A stretch of 17,442 bases of DNA from Proteobacteria bacterium UBA2133 (GTDB lineage: Bacteria > Pseudomonadota > Gammaproteobacteria > Arenicellales > UBA868). The notes beneath the pieces are model-generated. The model did not search any database, was not told where the DNA came from, and saw only the letters and a program-made list of their open reading frames with translations. Both the position numbers and the translations under genes were made by a program. This document shows positions 1 to 7,498 of the stretch, in pieces; position 1 is the first letter of the stretch; the number at the start of each line of letters is the position of its first letter. The stretch lies in contig DCXP01000039.1 of assembly GCA_002327725.1 (NCBI GenBank), positions 1-17,442 on the forward strand, read 5' to 3'.

Positions 1-717
1 CGGGTGCCGTCAGCGATAGTCTGGGGATTCTCGATTCGCTCGATACGCCCGCTGCAGAAATGAACGCACGGCGTCGTCGGCGTTCTCGGGCTCTACGCCG
101 ATGACCTTGCAGTCGGGTGAGAGCGCGTGAGCGCTTAGCGCGCTGCCGCTCAGCAGACCACCGCCACCACAAGGCACGAGCAGCGTGTCCAGGGGGCCCT
201 GTCGTCTGTAGCAGTTCCATCGCAGCGGTACCCTGGCCGGCAATGATGTGCGGATGATCAAAGGGCGGAATCGGTATGTATCCTTTCTCTGCAATTAGTT
301 CCTGGCAGAGCACCTCCCGTTTGGTATCTGCGCGGGATCGTAGGTAATGACCCGGGTTGCGTAACGCTTTGGTTCCGGTCAGTTTCGTTACCGGTGCATT
401 GTCCGGCATGACGATGGTGGTTTCGATGCCAAGAAGGTGGCCCGCCAGAGCAACCGCCTGGGCATGATTGCCGGAGGAGTGGGTGATAACGCCTTTGCGA
501 CGTTCGCACTCCGCTTAATTGGCTGATGTGCGTTCCAGGCGCCACGGAACTTGAAGGCGCCAATGCGCTGCAGGTTTTCGCACTTGAAGAAAACTGTCCG
601 CGCCGACCTTCTGATCAACCGGGGTACCGTGTAGCACGGGAGTCTTGTGGGCAATGCCATCAAGCCGCCGGGCGGCTGAGGAGAATATCGTCGTAAGTCA
701 GGCAGCGCGGCAGGCAA
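1..717 (-). pseudogene. Serine/threonine dehydratase-like PLP enzyme, frameshifted and cut by the left window edge
   Basis: Fold-type II PLP enzyme of the threonine ammonia-lyase / serine racemase / threo-3-hydroxyaspartate ammonia-lyase group. No single frame covers it, but pieces in all three minus frames line up in family order: TYDDILLS (about 698-675), AARRLDGIAHKTPVLHG (676 on), FFKCENLQ then GAFKFRGAWNA with the PLP lysine (about 590-530), SSGNHAQAVALA (about 490-440), TIVMPDNAPVTKL, IPIPPFDHPHIIAGQGTAA (about 275-220), the phosphate loop VPCGGGGLLSG (about 175-140), GVEPENADDAV, and RIERIENPQTIADGT at the edge. Moving between pieces needs about seven single-base gains or losses, some at short homopolymers. 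No piece has a stop inside its correct frame, so the damage is indels only. The start is unclear; a TTG at 717 fits the family N-terminus. The C-terminal part, roughly the last quarter to third of a 320-residue enzyme, lies outside the window. True decay and poor consensus at a contig end both remain possible. Confidence 0.8.
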
Positions 718-799
718 AGCGGGCTCCGGTTACAGGTCTGATGCGGTATTCAACCGCAAAAATGGCGGGCGGGCATATGGCCGGCCCGTCAGTTACCGC

Positions 800-805
800 T
801 ACAAT
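800..805 (+). promoter_or_regulatory. Candidate -10 box upstream of the esterase gene
   Basis: TACAAT matches the sigma70 -10 consensus at 5 of 6 positions and lies 26 bases before the ATG at 832. No convincing -35 hexamer sits 16-18 bases upstream. If used, transcription would begin near 811-813, just after the alternative TTG start at 808, which favours the ATG at 832 as the real start. Confidence 0.35.
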
Positions 806-831
806 CGTTGAAAAACCGTCAGGCTGTCAAC

Positions 832-1521
832 ATGAGTGATGCTTCATTGAAACCCCTTGAGATCGAGACCGGCGCGGCGCCGGTATTTTCCATCATCTGG
901 CTGCACGGCCTCGGCGCCGACTGCCGCGATTTTCAAGATCTGCCGAAGATGCTGAGCCTGCCTAGTGGCCTGCCCATTCGCTTTATTCTTCCGAACGCGC
1001 CTGAACGGCCCATTACGCTTAATGGCGGTATGGTTATGCGGGGCTGGTATGACCTTACCGGTATGGAGATTGTCAAGCAGGAAGATGCGACCGGACTTGC
1101 TGAGGCAGCGGGCATTGTCGAGTCGCTCGTGAATAGGGAAGTAGAGCGTGGTGTACCCCGTTCCCGGATCCTGGCGGGTGGTTTTTCCCAGGGCGGGTCT
1201 GTCGTGCTGCACTACGGGTTTCGCTGTCACGAACCCCTGGCGGGGATTGTCGGGCTTTCGACCTATCTGCCGCTTTCGGGAGAATTTGCCAGCGCGGCTT
1301 CCAAAGAAGCGATCAAGACGCCAGTCTTTCTCGCACACGGTATTTTTGACCCTGTGCTTGCGCTGGCTCTGGGAGAAAGCAGCCGGCAGGTGCTTCAGGA
1401 CAGTGGCTGCGATGTCTCCTGGCACACCTATCCCATTCCGCATACCGTAACGCCGGAAGAGCTGCGCGATTTATCTGCCTGGCTTTCGTCCCGCATCTGG
1501 CCCGAGAGCAGCCCGGGTTAA
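832..1521 (+). CDS. Alpha/beta-hydrolase, acyl-protein thioesterase / carboxylesterase family
   Basis: A 229-residue cytosolic alpha/beta hydrolase of the phospholipase/carboxylesterase family (eukaryotic APT1, Pseudomonas EstB type), which cleaves short-chain esters, lysophospholipids or acyl thioesters. Visible features: the oxyanion segment WLHGLGAD at 23-30, the FILPNAP strand at 51-57, the conserved GWYD at 71-74, the nucleophile elbow GFSQGG with Ser119, the acid Asp173 in HGIFDPVL and the base His204 in PIPHTV. The triad is complete and the length is normal for the family. The histidine context PIPHTV differs slightly from the usual GHxV pattern. There is no signal peptide. ATG 832 is preferred over TTG 808, which would add eight unconserved residues; no strong Shine-Dalgarno is seen. 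The stop overlaps the stop of the convergent TPR gene by 4 nt. The natural substrate cannot be read from sequence. Confidence 0.92.
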   Translation: MSDASLKPLEIETGAAPVFSIIWLHGLGADCRDFQDLPKMLSLPSGLPIRFILPNAPERPITLNGGMVMRGWYDLTGMEIVKQEDATGLAEAAGIVESLVNREVERGVPRSRILAGGFSQGGSVVLHYGFRCHEPLAGIVGLSTYLPLSGEFASAASKEAIKTPVFLAHGIFDPVLALALGESSRQVLQDSGCDVSWHTYPIPHTVTPEELRDLSAWLSSRIWPESSPG

Positions 1522-2105
1522 ATCGCGTTCTTTTCGTCTATCGCCCGCTGCCGGGATTCCAACTGCTCGAGTGCGGCGCGAATCCGGGACAGGTACGGAT
1601 TGATGGCGAGTGCGTCCCGAAATGCAGCGGTCGCAGGACCAAATTGGTGCTGGCGCAGGAAAATCAGACCCAGTCCCGACAGTGCACCAAAATGACGGGG
1701 CTCGCGCAGAAGTGTTTCCCTGATGTCCTCAATGGATTCCTGATAGGCGCCCATAAGGTAGAGCACAGTGGCACGCTTATTCCAACCTTCGGCAAAAGCA
1801 GGAACCTGCCGGATCACCTCACTGAAATAGCGGTAGGCGTTCCGGTACTGGCCGGTACCCATCGCCTGGCTTCCGTTTGCGAGTGCCTGTGCAGCCTTCG
1901 GGTCATCGATGTCGCGCCACAGCTTCCAGATCTCACCCGCGATCGCATCTGCCATTTCCTGATCAGGCGCGGTCTTGAGCTCCGGGAAAAGTACATCCAG
2001 GCGCGGATGATTCTGATCCGCTGATACTGCCGGGATGGTCAGTACCCACACGAGCGCTGCAACGACCAGATAGGCCATGCGAAAAAGAGGGAATTGCTTA
2101 CTCAT
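1518..2105 (-). CDS. Exported tetratricopeptide-repeat protein
   Basis: A 195-residue protein with an N-terminal signal peptide: Lys3 and Arg9, a hydrophobic core at about 10-25, and a probable signal peptidase I site after AVSA at 29. The mature part starts with about 40 residues containing a PELK segment, then carries about three TPR units at roughly 72-102, 105-136 and 139-170, showing the usual small and aromatic positions (GxYxxAxxxF, AxxLGLIFLxxxxFxxA, ALxINP). It is probably a periplasmic scaffold; TPRs bind peptides or partner proteins and imply no catalysis. The ATG overlaps the TGA of hisN as ATGA, so it is probably translationally coupled to hisN and in the same unit as the AsmA-like gene. 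Small exported TPR proteins of this kind are common in proteobacteria without assigned function. The partner is unknown. Confidence 0.85.
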   Translation of the reverse strand: MSKQFPLFRMAYLVVAALVWVLTIPAVSADQNHPRLDVLFPELKTAPDQEMADAIAGEIWKLWRDIDDPKAAQALANGSQAMGTGQYRNAYRYFSEVIRQVPAFAEGWNKRATVLYLMGAYQESIEDIRETLLREPRHFGALSGLGLIFLRQHQFGPATAAFRDALAINPYLSRIRAALEQLESRQRAIDEKNAI

Positions 2106-2887
2106 TGAGCAGAATCGATGACCTCCAGCGCACGGGCGTGCAGTTCTTGATTGGCGCTCGCAAGCGCCTCGCCCGCCGAGTCGAAGGTCAGTGCATTGCC
2201 CTGCCAGTCACTGATGCATCCTCCTGCGCCTTCAACCACCGGCACCAGCGCGAGATAGTCGAATCGGCCAAGCCCCGCCTCCATGACGAGATCTGTAAAG
2301 CCGCAGGCGAGAAGACCATAGGCGTAGCAGTCGGCGCCAAACTGACGAAACCGCACTGTTTCGCTGACCCGGCAGAAAACCTCCCACGCGTCGGGGCTGA
2401 ACATATCCGGTGTGGTTGCATTCAAGGTAGCGTCTTTGAGGGAGTTTGTCCGGGCGCTACGGCAGGCTTGCCCATTGTAGAGCGTTGGCTGGTCCTTTAT
2501 TCCAATCCAGCGCTCGTCCAGAGAGGGCATGTCAATGATTCCGAGGACGGGTTTTCGCTCGAACAGGAGAGCGATCAGGCACCCGAAAGTGGGTTTTCCC
2601 GTGGCGAAGCTTTTAGTGCCGTCGATCGGATCGATGACCCACAACCAGTCAGAGCCTGTGTTCTCCTCGCCTTCTTCTTCTCCAAACACGCCGTGTCCGG
2701 GATACTGCCCGGCAATCATCGAACGTGCTTTCTGTTCGATTTCAAGATCAGCAGCCGTTACCGGCGTACCGTCCGGCTTTCTGTGTATATCCTGTGCCGC
2801 GCGGAAGTATTTCTGCGTAATAGCCCGGGCTTCATCCGCCAGCGCCTGGGCAAAGTCGGCGAGAGCGGGTTCTATGGTTAGGGGCAT
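2102..2887 (-). CDS. hisN: Histidinol-phosphatase, inositol monophosphatase family
   Basis: A 261-residue Mg-dependent phosphatase of the FIG superfamily. HisN removes phosphate from L-histidinol phosphate to give L-histidinol, the penultimate step group of histidine synthesis, in the cytosol. Metal-site motifs are all present: GEEEGEE with Glu70/71, DPIDGTKSF at 86-94 with Asp86 and Asp89, and FDYLALVPVVEGAGG at 209-223 with Asp210. The Lys in DPIDGTKSF (classical inositol monophosphatases have TTNF) and the LVPVVEGAGG ending are typical of the HisN branch rather than SuhB or CysQ. No his operon genes are nearby, so it would act as an isolated locus. It starts at ATG 2887, 46 nt after the AsmA-like stop, and its TGA overlaps the TPR start. 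No good Shine-Dalgarno is visible. Activity on other small phosphomonoesters cannot be excluded. Confidence 0.88.
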   Translation of the reverse strand: MPLTIEPALADFAQALADEARAITQKYFRAAQDIHRKPDGTPVTAADLEIEQKARSMIAGQYPGHGVFGEEEGEENTGSDWLWVIDPIDGTKSFATGKPTFGCLIALLFERKPVLGIIDMPSLDERWIGIKDQPTLYNGQACRSARTNSLKDATLNATTPDMFSPDAWEVFCRVSETVRFRQFGADCYAYGLLACGFTDLVMEAGLGRFDYLALVPVVEGAGGCISDWQGNALTFDSAGEALASANQELHARALEVIDSAQ

Positions 2888-2933
2888 GATTTAGGTGAAT
2901 TGTCGAAAAACTGGCAAAGGAACCTCGTTCGGG

Positions 2934-4826
2934 TCAGTGCTCCAGCGCAGCCATGTTCACCTGCTGCAAAACCTTATGACGTCCGCCAAGGCCTTTGAAT
3001 TTAACCTTGCTGTCGACAATTTCAACGTTGGCCGAGACGCCCCTCAGTTTGGCAAACAAGACACCATTGGCAGACCCTGGCGACAGTGCGACACGTGAAA
3101 TCACCTCAAGGCCCCGGCTGTCAATGAAGATGGGGTCCAGCAGAATATGATCATCCTTTGTATGGGCGATCAATTCACCCTGCACGTTTTTCACATTCAG
3201 CATCTTGTCGAGGGGTGATTCCTTCTTGGCAGGGTCTCGAAAACCCGCAATGAGCGGCTCCACATCACGCATCGTGATGCTCATTCGGCCATCAATCTTC
3301 ATTGGCCGGTCCCAGATCAGCGTTCCCTCGCTGACAAGGAACTCAGCCCACCAATCCGCCTCAGTCTTGCGTCCGGATGTCACGAGCTGGGTATCGTGAA
3401 GCTGCAGGGCGGTGTCCTGCAACCGGTAGGTCTTGCGATCATAATCACCTTCCGTCAGGTTCGCCGACAACTCAAAAGCGGTGTGAATCTCTCTGTCACG
3501 CGCCATCAGCGACAAGTCCTTACCGGCAAGCGTGATGCTGCCCGTAGCAGTTCCACGATTGAGGGACATTCCGCCACGAAGCAGACCTGTGCCGGAAAGG
3601 AATTTGAGGCCGGACTCCCGGGACAGGTAGTCATTATAGTGGGTGATGTCATTGATCACCCCTTCGCCGATATCGAAAGAAAAATGGCTCTCGTTCTCTA
3701 ACTCCTGATGGTAAAGGAGCAGTCTTGGGGCGCGTACGGAGGCCACCAGATTGTTCCCCTTGAGATGGGCCTCAGATTGACTCCCCTGAGCCAGGCTAAA
3801 GTCGTCGATCATGACCCGAAGCTGCACCGGATGTTCGGCTTTTGCATCGACGCTCCCCTGGATTCCGCCGCTGCCAGAGGCTTCCAGGTTGAGAAATGTA
3901 GTTTGGAAGTTCTCTGACTGGAAGGCGAGATGACTGCCGTCGACGACCTCGCCATTTTCCAGAACCAACCTGGCGTCGACATATCCCGCACCAAAGACAC
4001 CAAAGTTGTAAAGGCCATCGGGCAGAAAGTAAATCTTCCCGAGATTTTCAAAGTTCCCCTTTGCAGTGATCGCGCCCGACCAGAATTTCAGCATGTCTTT
4101 CCCCCGGTTCTCACGGAGAACATTCGGGGCAATAGACAAATCCGCGCTGATCTGGAGTATCCGGGGGGAGTTTTGTGACTGGGATGGATCACCCACGGCC
4201 ATAGCGACCTCAAGTTCGCTCATCTCTACAGGGCCGCCCCTGGTAACAAAATGCATCGTCAGCGCATCCAGCCTGCCGTCACCCTCCAAGGTCATTTTGT
4301 TGAAGGTCGCTTTTCGAATATTGTCAGCGGAAATATCCGCGAGCCTGATGGTCCAGGGGCGCTTGGCTGGATCTTGTGCTGTTAACTCGTCGGGAGTCTG
4401 CCTGGAATCGAGCGCGTTGAGATCGGTCGATGCGTTCTGCTCGGCCAGGACAGACGGCAGCTTAATTGTTTTATTTTTCGGACTTTGAGTGTACCGGACT
4501 TCAACACCTTCGCCTTGGGCATTTCTGATATTCACCGTCCGGTTGATGAGCGGGGTTAACGACAGACTGACCGAGCCCGAATCCACGCGCAGACCAAAAC
4601 GGTTTCCCCGTACCGTCGTGGAGTTGAGTTCAAGACCTTCGACCTGGAAATACCCGGGAATCAACGTCCATGCCGATTGCCATTGCATCGTCAATTTTTC
4701 AGGTTTCCAACTGATCAGTTTCTCTGCGCCGCCAGAGAAGAGCAGAATGTTCCCAATCACAGGATAGACAAGGAGGATTCCGATAATCACCTTGGAAAAG
4801 CGGGCTTTGGTGTTTTGTCTTGCCAT
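2934..4826 (-). CDS. AsmA-like inner-membrane-anchored envelope protein
   Basis: A 630-residue protein with one N-terminal membrane segment (about residues 12-31) after a short basic tail, and no other hydrophobic segment, so nearly all of it should be periplasmic. The body is rich in alternating polar/hydrophobic beta strands in AsmA/TamB style, for example SGSVSLSLTPLI, GEGVEVRY, VEMSELEVAMAVG, LLRGGMSLNRGTATGSITL, and near the end VSANVEIVDSKVKFKG. AsmA-like proteins form lipid-binding grooves that bridge the envelope or influence outer-membrane assembly; that role here is inference from architecture. I do not recognise the exact family. A TTG at 4850 would extend it by eight residues, but the ATG at 4826 precedes the basic tail and is preferred. 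It is first in a probable unit with hisN and the TPR gene, and divergent from the phospholipase D lipoprotein. Confidence 0.7.
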   Translation of the reverse strand: MARQNTKARFSKVIIGILLVYPVIGNILLFSGGAEKLISWKPEKLTMQWQSAWTLIPGYFQVEGLELNSTTVRGNRFGLRVDSGSVSLSLTPLINRTVNIRNAQGEGVEVRYTQSPKNKTIKLPSVLAEQNASTDLNALDSRQTPDELTAQDPAKRPWTIRLADISADNIRKATFNKMTLEGDGRLDALTMHFVTRGGPVEMSELEVAMAVGDPSQSQNSPRILQISADLSIAPNVLRENRGKDMLKFWSGAITAKGNFENLGKIYFLPDGLYNFGVFGAGYVDARLVLENGEVVDGSHLAFQSENFQTTFLNLEASGSGGIQGSVDAKAEHPVQLRVMIDDFSLAQGSQSEAHLKGNNLVASVRAPRLLLYHQELENESHFSFDIGEGVINDITHYNDYLSRESGLKFLSGTGLLRGGMSLNRGTATGSITLAGKDLSLMARDREIHTAFELSANLTEGDYDRKTYRLQDTALQLHDTQLVTSGRKTEADWWAEFLVSEGTLIWDRPMKIDGRMSITMRDVEPLIAGFRDPAKKESPLDKMLNVKNVQGELIAHTKDDHILLDPIFIDSRGLEVISRVALSPGSANGVLFAKLRGVSANVEIVDSKVKFKGLGGRHKVLQQVNMAALEH

Positions 4827-4855
4827 CAGGAATCTGTAAGGACGGGGCAATGCGT

Positions 4856-4861
4856 ATTATC
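4856..4861 (-). promoter_or_regulatory. Candidate -10 box for the AsmA-like gene
   Basis: On the minus strand this reads GATAAT, 5 of 6 to consensus, 29 bases before the ATG at 4826. The hexamer 17 bases upstream (TTACGG) is a poor -35, so the call is weak. The whole 169-bp divergent spacer 4827-4995 must carry the promoters for both flanking genes; no clear plus-strand promoter could be picked out. Confidence 0.27.
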
Positions 4862-4995
4862 GTAAAGATACACCACTCCCGTAACTGCTACAGGCTACGC
4901 CACATTCATCAGAAGTGCCGCATTTTTGCTAACATGAGACGGCTTGGCAGTATCGAGCGGTTATATCGTTTTGCAGGCTTCAGAATACAACGTCG

Positions 4996-6558
4996 ATGAC
5001 AGTTAGATCAAATAAAAAGACACCCCCACTTGGGCTGATACTGATCTTTCTGTTGAGTGGATGCGCATCACTAGCGCCTCCCGTCGAAAGAGATCTGCAA
5101 ACCACGCCAGCGGTTGCGAACGATACCGAGTTGGATCGGGTAATCGCGGCAACCCTTGCGCCCTTTCCCGGGAACAGCGGCGCACACTTTCTTAAGGACG
5201 GGCTTGATGCTTTTGCCGCGCGTCTTGCCGGTGCAGATCGCGCAAGCCGGTCGATAGACGCGCAGTACTACCTTTTCCATGATGATGTTACCGGGAGACT
5301 GCTGGCGCACAGGCTTCTGTCAGCCGCCAACCGGGGAGTCGAGGTACGGCTCCTGCTGGACGATATCGGCGCTCGGGGAAGGGACTCGGATTTCCTGGCC
5401 CTCGATGCCCATCCCAACATCGATGTACGGATCTTTAACCCCTTCGCCAATCGCCGGTTCCGGTTATTCGAATACCTCTACCGGTTCGGGGTCGTGACCC
5501 GTCGAATGCACAACAAGTCGATGATCATTGATGGCGTTGTCGCAATCGCCGGAGGGCGAAACGTTGGTGATGAGTACTACGACGCCCACGAAGCGTCGAA
5601 TTTCCTGGATATGGACGTCATGGTCTTTGGTTCCGCGGTTGAGGATATCTCGGGCCAATATGATGAATACTGGAACAGCCGCTTCTCCTATTCCATCGGC
5701 GAACTTGCAAAAAAGCAGATGACTCGGGATGAGGCTGGGGCAGGATGGGCGCAGTTGGCGCAGTACGCCGAGATGCAAAAAGACGGGGTCTACCTCACGC
5801 GACTGCGCGAAACCCCATTTTTTGATCATCTGCAGGCAGGGACACTGCCTGTGGTGATAGCGCCGGCACTCGTGCTTTCGGATCGGCCGGAAAAAATCCA
5901 CTTGCCCCTGGAGGATGACAGCACGCACCTCGGCCCGGCACTATGGCCACTGTTCAGACAGGTCTCAGAAGAGCTGCTGATTCTCAACCCGTATTTCATT
6001 CCAGGCCATGATGGGGTCGCGGCCCTGGCAGAAGCGGTGAGCCGGGGCGGCCGGGTCATCGTGCTGACCAACTCGCTGGCGTCCAATGACGTTGCCATCG
6101 TGCACGGTCATTACGCCAAGTACAGAAAACCGCTTTTGCGTGCAGGTGTTGAAATTTACGAATTGAAAGTGGATAGACCGGGAATTAACTCATCGGACCT
6201 TGGCACCGAGGCTGACGAATCCCATATGAGTCTCCATGTCAAAACATTTATCTTCGATAGAAAGAAAACATTTATCGGGTCGTTGAATCTCGATCCGCGG
6301 TCGGTCTACCAGAATACGGAACTGGGTGTCATCGTTGAGGATATCGGGATGGCCGAAGAGATTGCTGTCATTACTCTGGATCGGCTGCCGGATATTGCCT
6401 ACCAGGTCGGCCTTGATGAAAGTGACAGGCTCTTCTGGTTGGGTCGCAACCCTGACACTCATGAGATGACCCGTTATCACAGAGAGCCTGAAGCGGGTAT
6501 CTTTCAGCGGATACTTGCAGCCGTTTCAAGAGTCCTACCGGTGGAGGGACAACTCTGA
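4996..6558 (+). CDS. Phospholipase D-family lipoprotein, cardiolipin synthase C type
   Basis: A 520-residue member of the PLD superfamily with two HKD motifs, arranged like ClsC (YmdC), which makes cardiolipin by transferring phosphatidyl groups between phospholipids. HKD1 is HNKSMIIDG with His172, Lys174 and Asp179, followed by GGRNVGDEY. HKD2 is HVKTFIFD with His414, Lys416 and Asp421, followed by GSLNLDPRS. The N-terminus is a lipoprotein signal (LLSGC, lipid-modified Cys23); the +2 residue is Ala, not Asp, so by the Lol rule of enterobacteria an outer-membrane destination is expected. The FxxGN segment near 57-60 and DAQYYLFHDD at 88-97 are usual for the family. Length is slightly above E. 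coli ClsC. No partner like YmdB is adjacent. ATG 4996 is chosen because it gives a compact signal peptide. A hydrolytic phospholipase role is the main alternative. Confidence 0.87.
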   Translation: MTVRSNKKTPPLGLILIFLLSGCASLAPPVERDLQTTPAVANDTELDRVIAATLAPFPGNSGAHFLKDGLDAFAARLAGADRASRSIDAQYYLFHDDVTGRLLAHRLLSAANRGVEVRLLLDDIGARGRDSDFLALDAHPNIDVRIFNPFANRRFRLFEYLYRFGVVTRRMHNKSMIIDGVVAIAGGRNVGDEYYDAHEASNFLDMDVMVFGSAVEDISGQYDEYWNSRFSYSIGELAKKQMTRDEAGAGWAQLAQYAEMQKDGVYLTRLRETPFFDHLQAGTLPVVIAPALVLSDRPEKIHLPLEDDSTHLGPALWPLFRQVSEELLILNPYFIPGHDGVAALAEAVSRGGRVIVLTNSLASNDVAIVHGHYAKYRKPLLRAGVEIYELKVDRPGINSSDLGTEADESHMSLHVKTFIFDRKKTFIGSLNLDPRSVYQNTELGVIVEDIGMAEEIAVITLDRLPDIAYQVGLDESDRLFWLGRNPDTHEMTRYHREPEAGIFQRILAAVSRVLPVEGQL

Positions 6559-6623
6559 TCATTATCGGCTTCACGGATAGAAAGGTAAGCTGTGACACGA
6601 CTGAAACTTGAAGATGCCCTAAT

Positions 6624-6630
6624 AAAGGAG
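6624..6630 (+). promoter_or_regulatory. Strong Shine-Dalgarno of the SDR gene
   Basis: AAAGGAG lies 6 bases before the ATG at 6637. It fixes the start of the SDR and is the only near-consensus ribosome binding site seen in the window. Confidence 0.8.
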
Positions 6631-6636
6631 TGAGAT

Positions 6637-7428
6637 ATGGACCTTGGACTCAAGGGGAAAAGCATTATGGTCGCGGCTGCGAGCCGCGGACTGGGATACG
6701 GGATAGCCCGCCAGGTGGCAAAGGCGGGTGCCCGGGTTTCGATTGCGGCGCCGACCGAGCCCCGCATCCATGAGAGCGCCCAGCGGCTTCGCGAGGAGAG
6801 CGGCGCCGAGGTGATTTCCTGCGCATTTGATGCCCGGGATGAAGCATCGATCAGGCAATGGCGCGATACCACTGTTGCACAGTTCGGCGGGATTGACGGC
6901 CTGGTGGTCAATGCAGGGGGACCGCCGGCAGGCATCTTTGATGACTTTGATGATGGCGCGTGGCAGGGGGCTTTCGAGTTGACGCTGCTCAGTTCCGTGC
7001 GAATGGTCCGGTCGGTACTGCCTTCTATGCGCGAGCGTGGCGGCGGGGCGATTGTGACGGTGACCTCCTCATCGGTCAAAGAACCGATCGATATGCTGCT
7101 TTTGTCCAATGTGATGCGCTCGGGCGTGACCAGCCTTGCCAAGAGCCTTTCGCATCAACTGGCACCGGAAGGCATCCGGGTGAACAATCTGGTCCCCGGC
7201 GCGATCAATACCGACCGCCTCAAAGGGCTGATGCAGACCCAGTCGGAGCGGACAGGTGCATCCTTTGAGGAGATCTCACAGGCTCGGGCCGCGACCGTAC
7301 CCATGGGTCGGTTTGGTGAGCCGGATGAATTCGGCAAGGCTGGCGCCTTTCTGTTGTCTGATGCAGCGGCCTACATCACCGGCGAAACGCTGGTGGTAGA
7401 CGGCGGCGCGATGAAGACGGTCTGGTAG
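6637..7428 (+). CDS. Short-chain dehydrogenase/reductase-like protein with non-standard active site
   Basis: A 263-residue Rossmann-fold protein annotated by homology as 3-oxoacyl-ACP reductase-like. SDR landmarks: the nucleotide loop at 13-22 reads AAASRGLGYG instead of TGxxxGxG, the NAG motif is VVNAGG at 90-95, the catalytic serine is probably Ser144 in TSSS, and the C-terminus has RVNNLVPG (181-188), GEPDEFG and YITGETLVVDGG. Where Tyr and Lys should follow Ser144 (+13 and +17), Ser157 and Arg161 occur, in LLLSNVMRSG. This matches a known BKR-like SDR subgroup described as lacking both the perfect NAD motif and the catalytic tetrad. Reductase activity is therefore uncertain and nucleotide binding is likely weak or altered. 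Start is fixed by a strong Shine-Dalgarno. It stands alone between unrelated genes. A weak GC-rich stem just after the stop has no T-run. Confidence 0.88.
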   Translation: MDLGLKGKSIMVAAASRGLGYGIARQVAKAGARVSIAAPTEPRIHESAQRLREESGAEVISCAFDARDEASIRQWRDTTVAQFGGIDGLVVNAGGPPAGIFDDFDDGAWQGAFELTLLSSVRMVRSVLPSMRERGGGAIVTVTSSSVKEPIDMLLLSNVMRSGVTSLAKSLSHQLAPEGIRVNNLVPGAINTDRLKGLMQTQSERTGASFEEISQARAATVPMGRFGEPDEFGKAGAFLLSDAAAYITGETLVVDGGAMKTVW

Positions 7429-7498
7429 CGGGTCCCCGGGCAGCGCCTGCGGGCTTCAATGAACTCCCGTGTGGACAGCTGAACTGTGGGAAGGGTAT

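Noticed and set aside
844..1443. A 199-codon minus-strand open frame opposite the esterase
   Set aside because: The plus-strand product has a full Ser-Asp-His triad, and the minus product shows no family features.
2105..2881. A 258-codon open frame on the plus strand covering almost the whole of hisN
   Set aside because: It mirrors the minus-strand HisN, which has clear catalytic motifs. The plus-strand translation has no recognisable domain and a composition typical of antisense translation in a GC-rich gene.
4921..4975. A plus-strand sigma70 promoter for the PLD lipoprotein gene (TTGGCA or TTGCTA with TTATAT or TAACAT)
   Set aside because: The pairings have spacers of 11 bases or poor -10 matches, so no combination is convincing.
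7435..7453. GC-rich stem just after the SDR stop as an intrinsic terminator
   Set aside because: The stem needs a 2-base bulge, has a 3-base loop and is not followed by a T-run, so it is not supported as a terminator.
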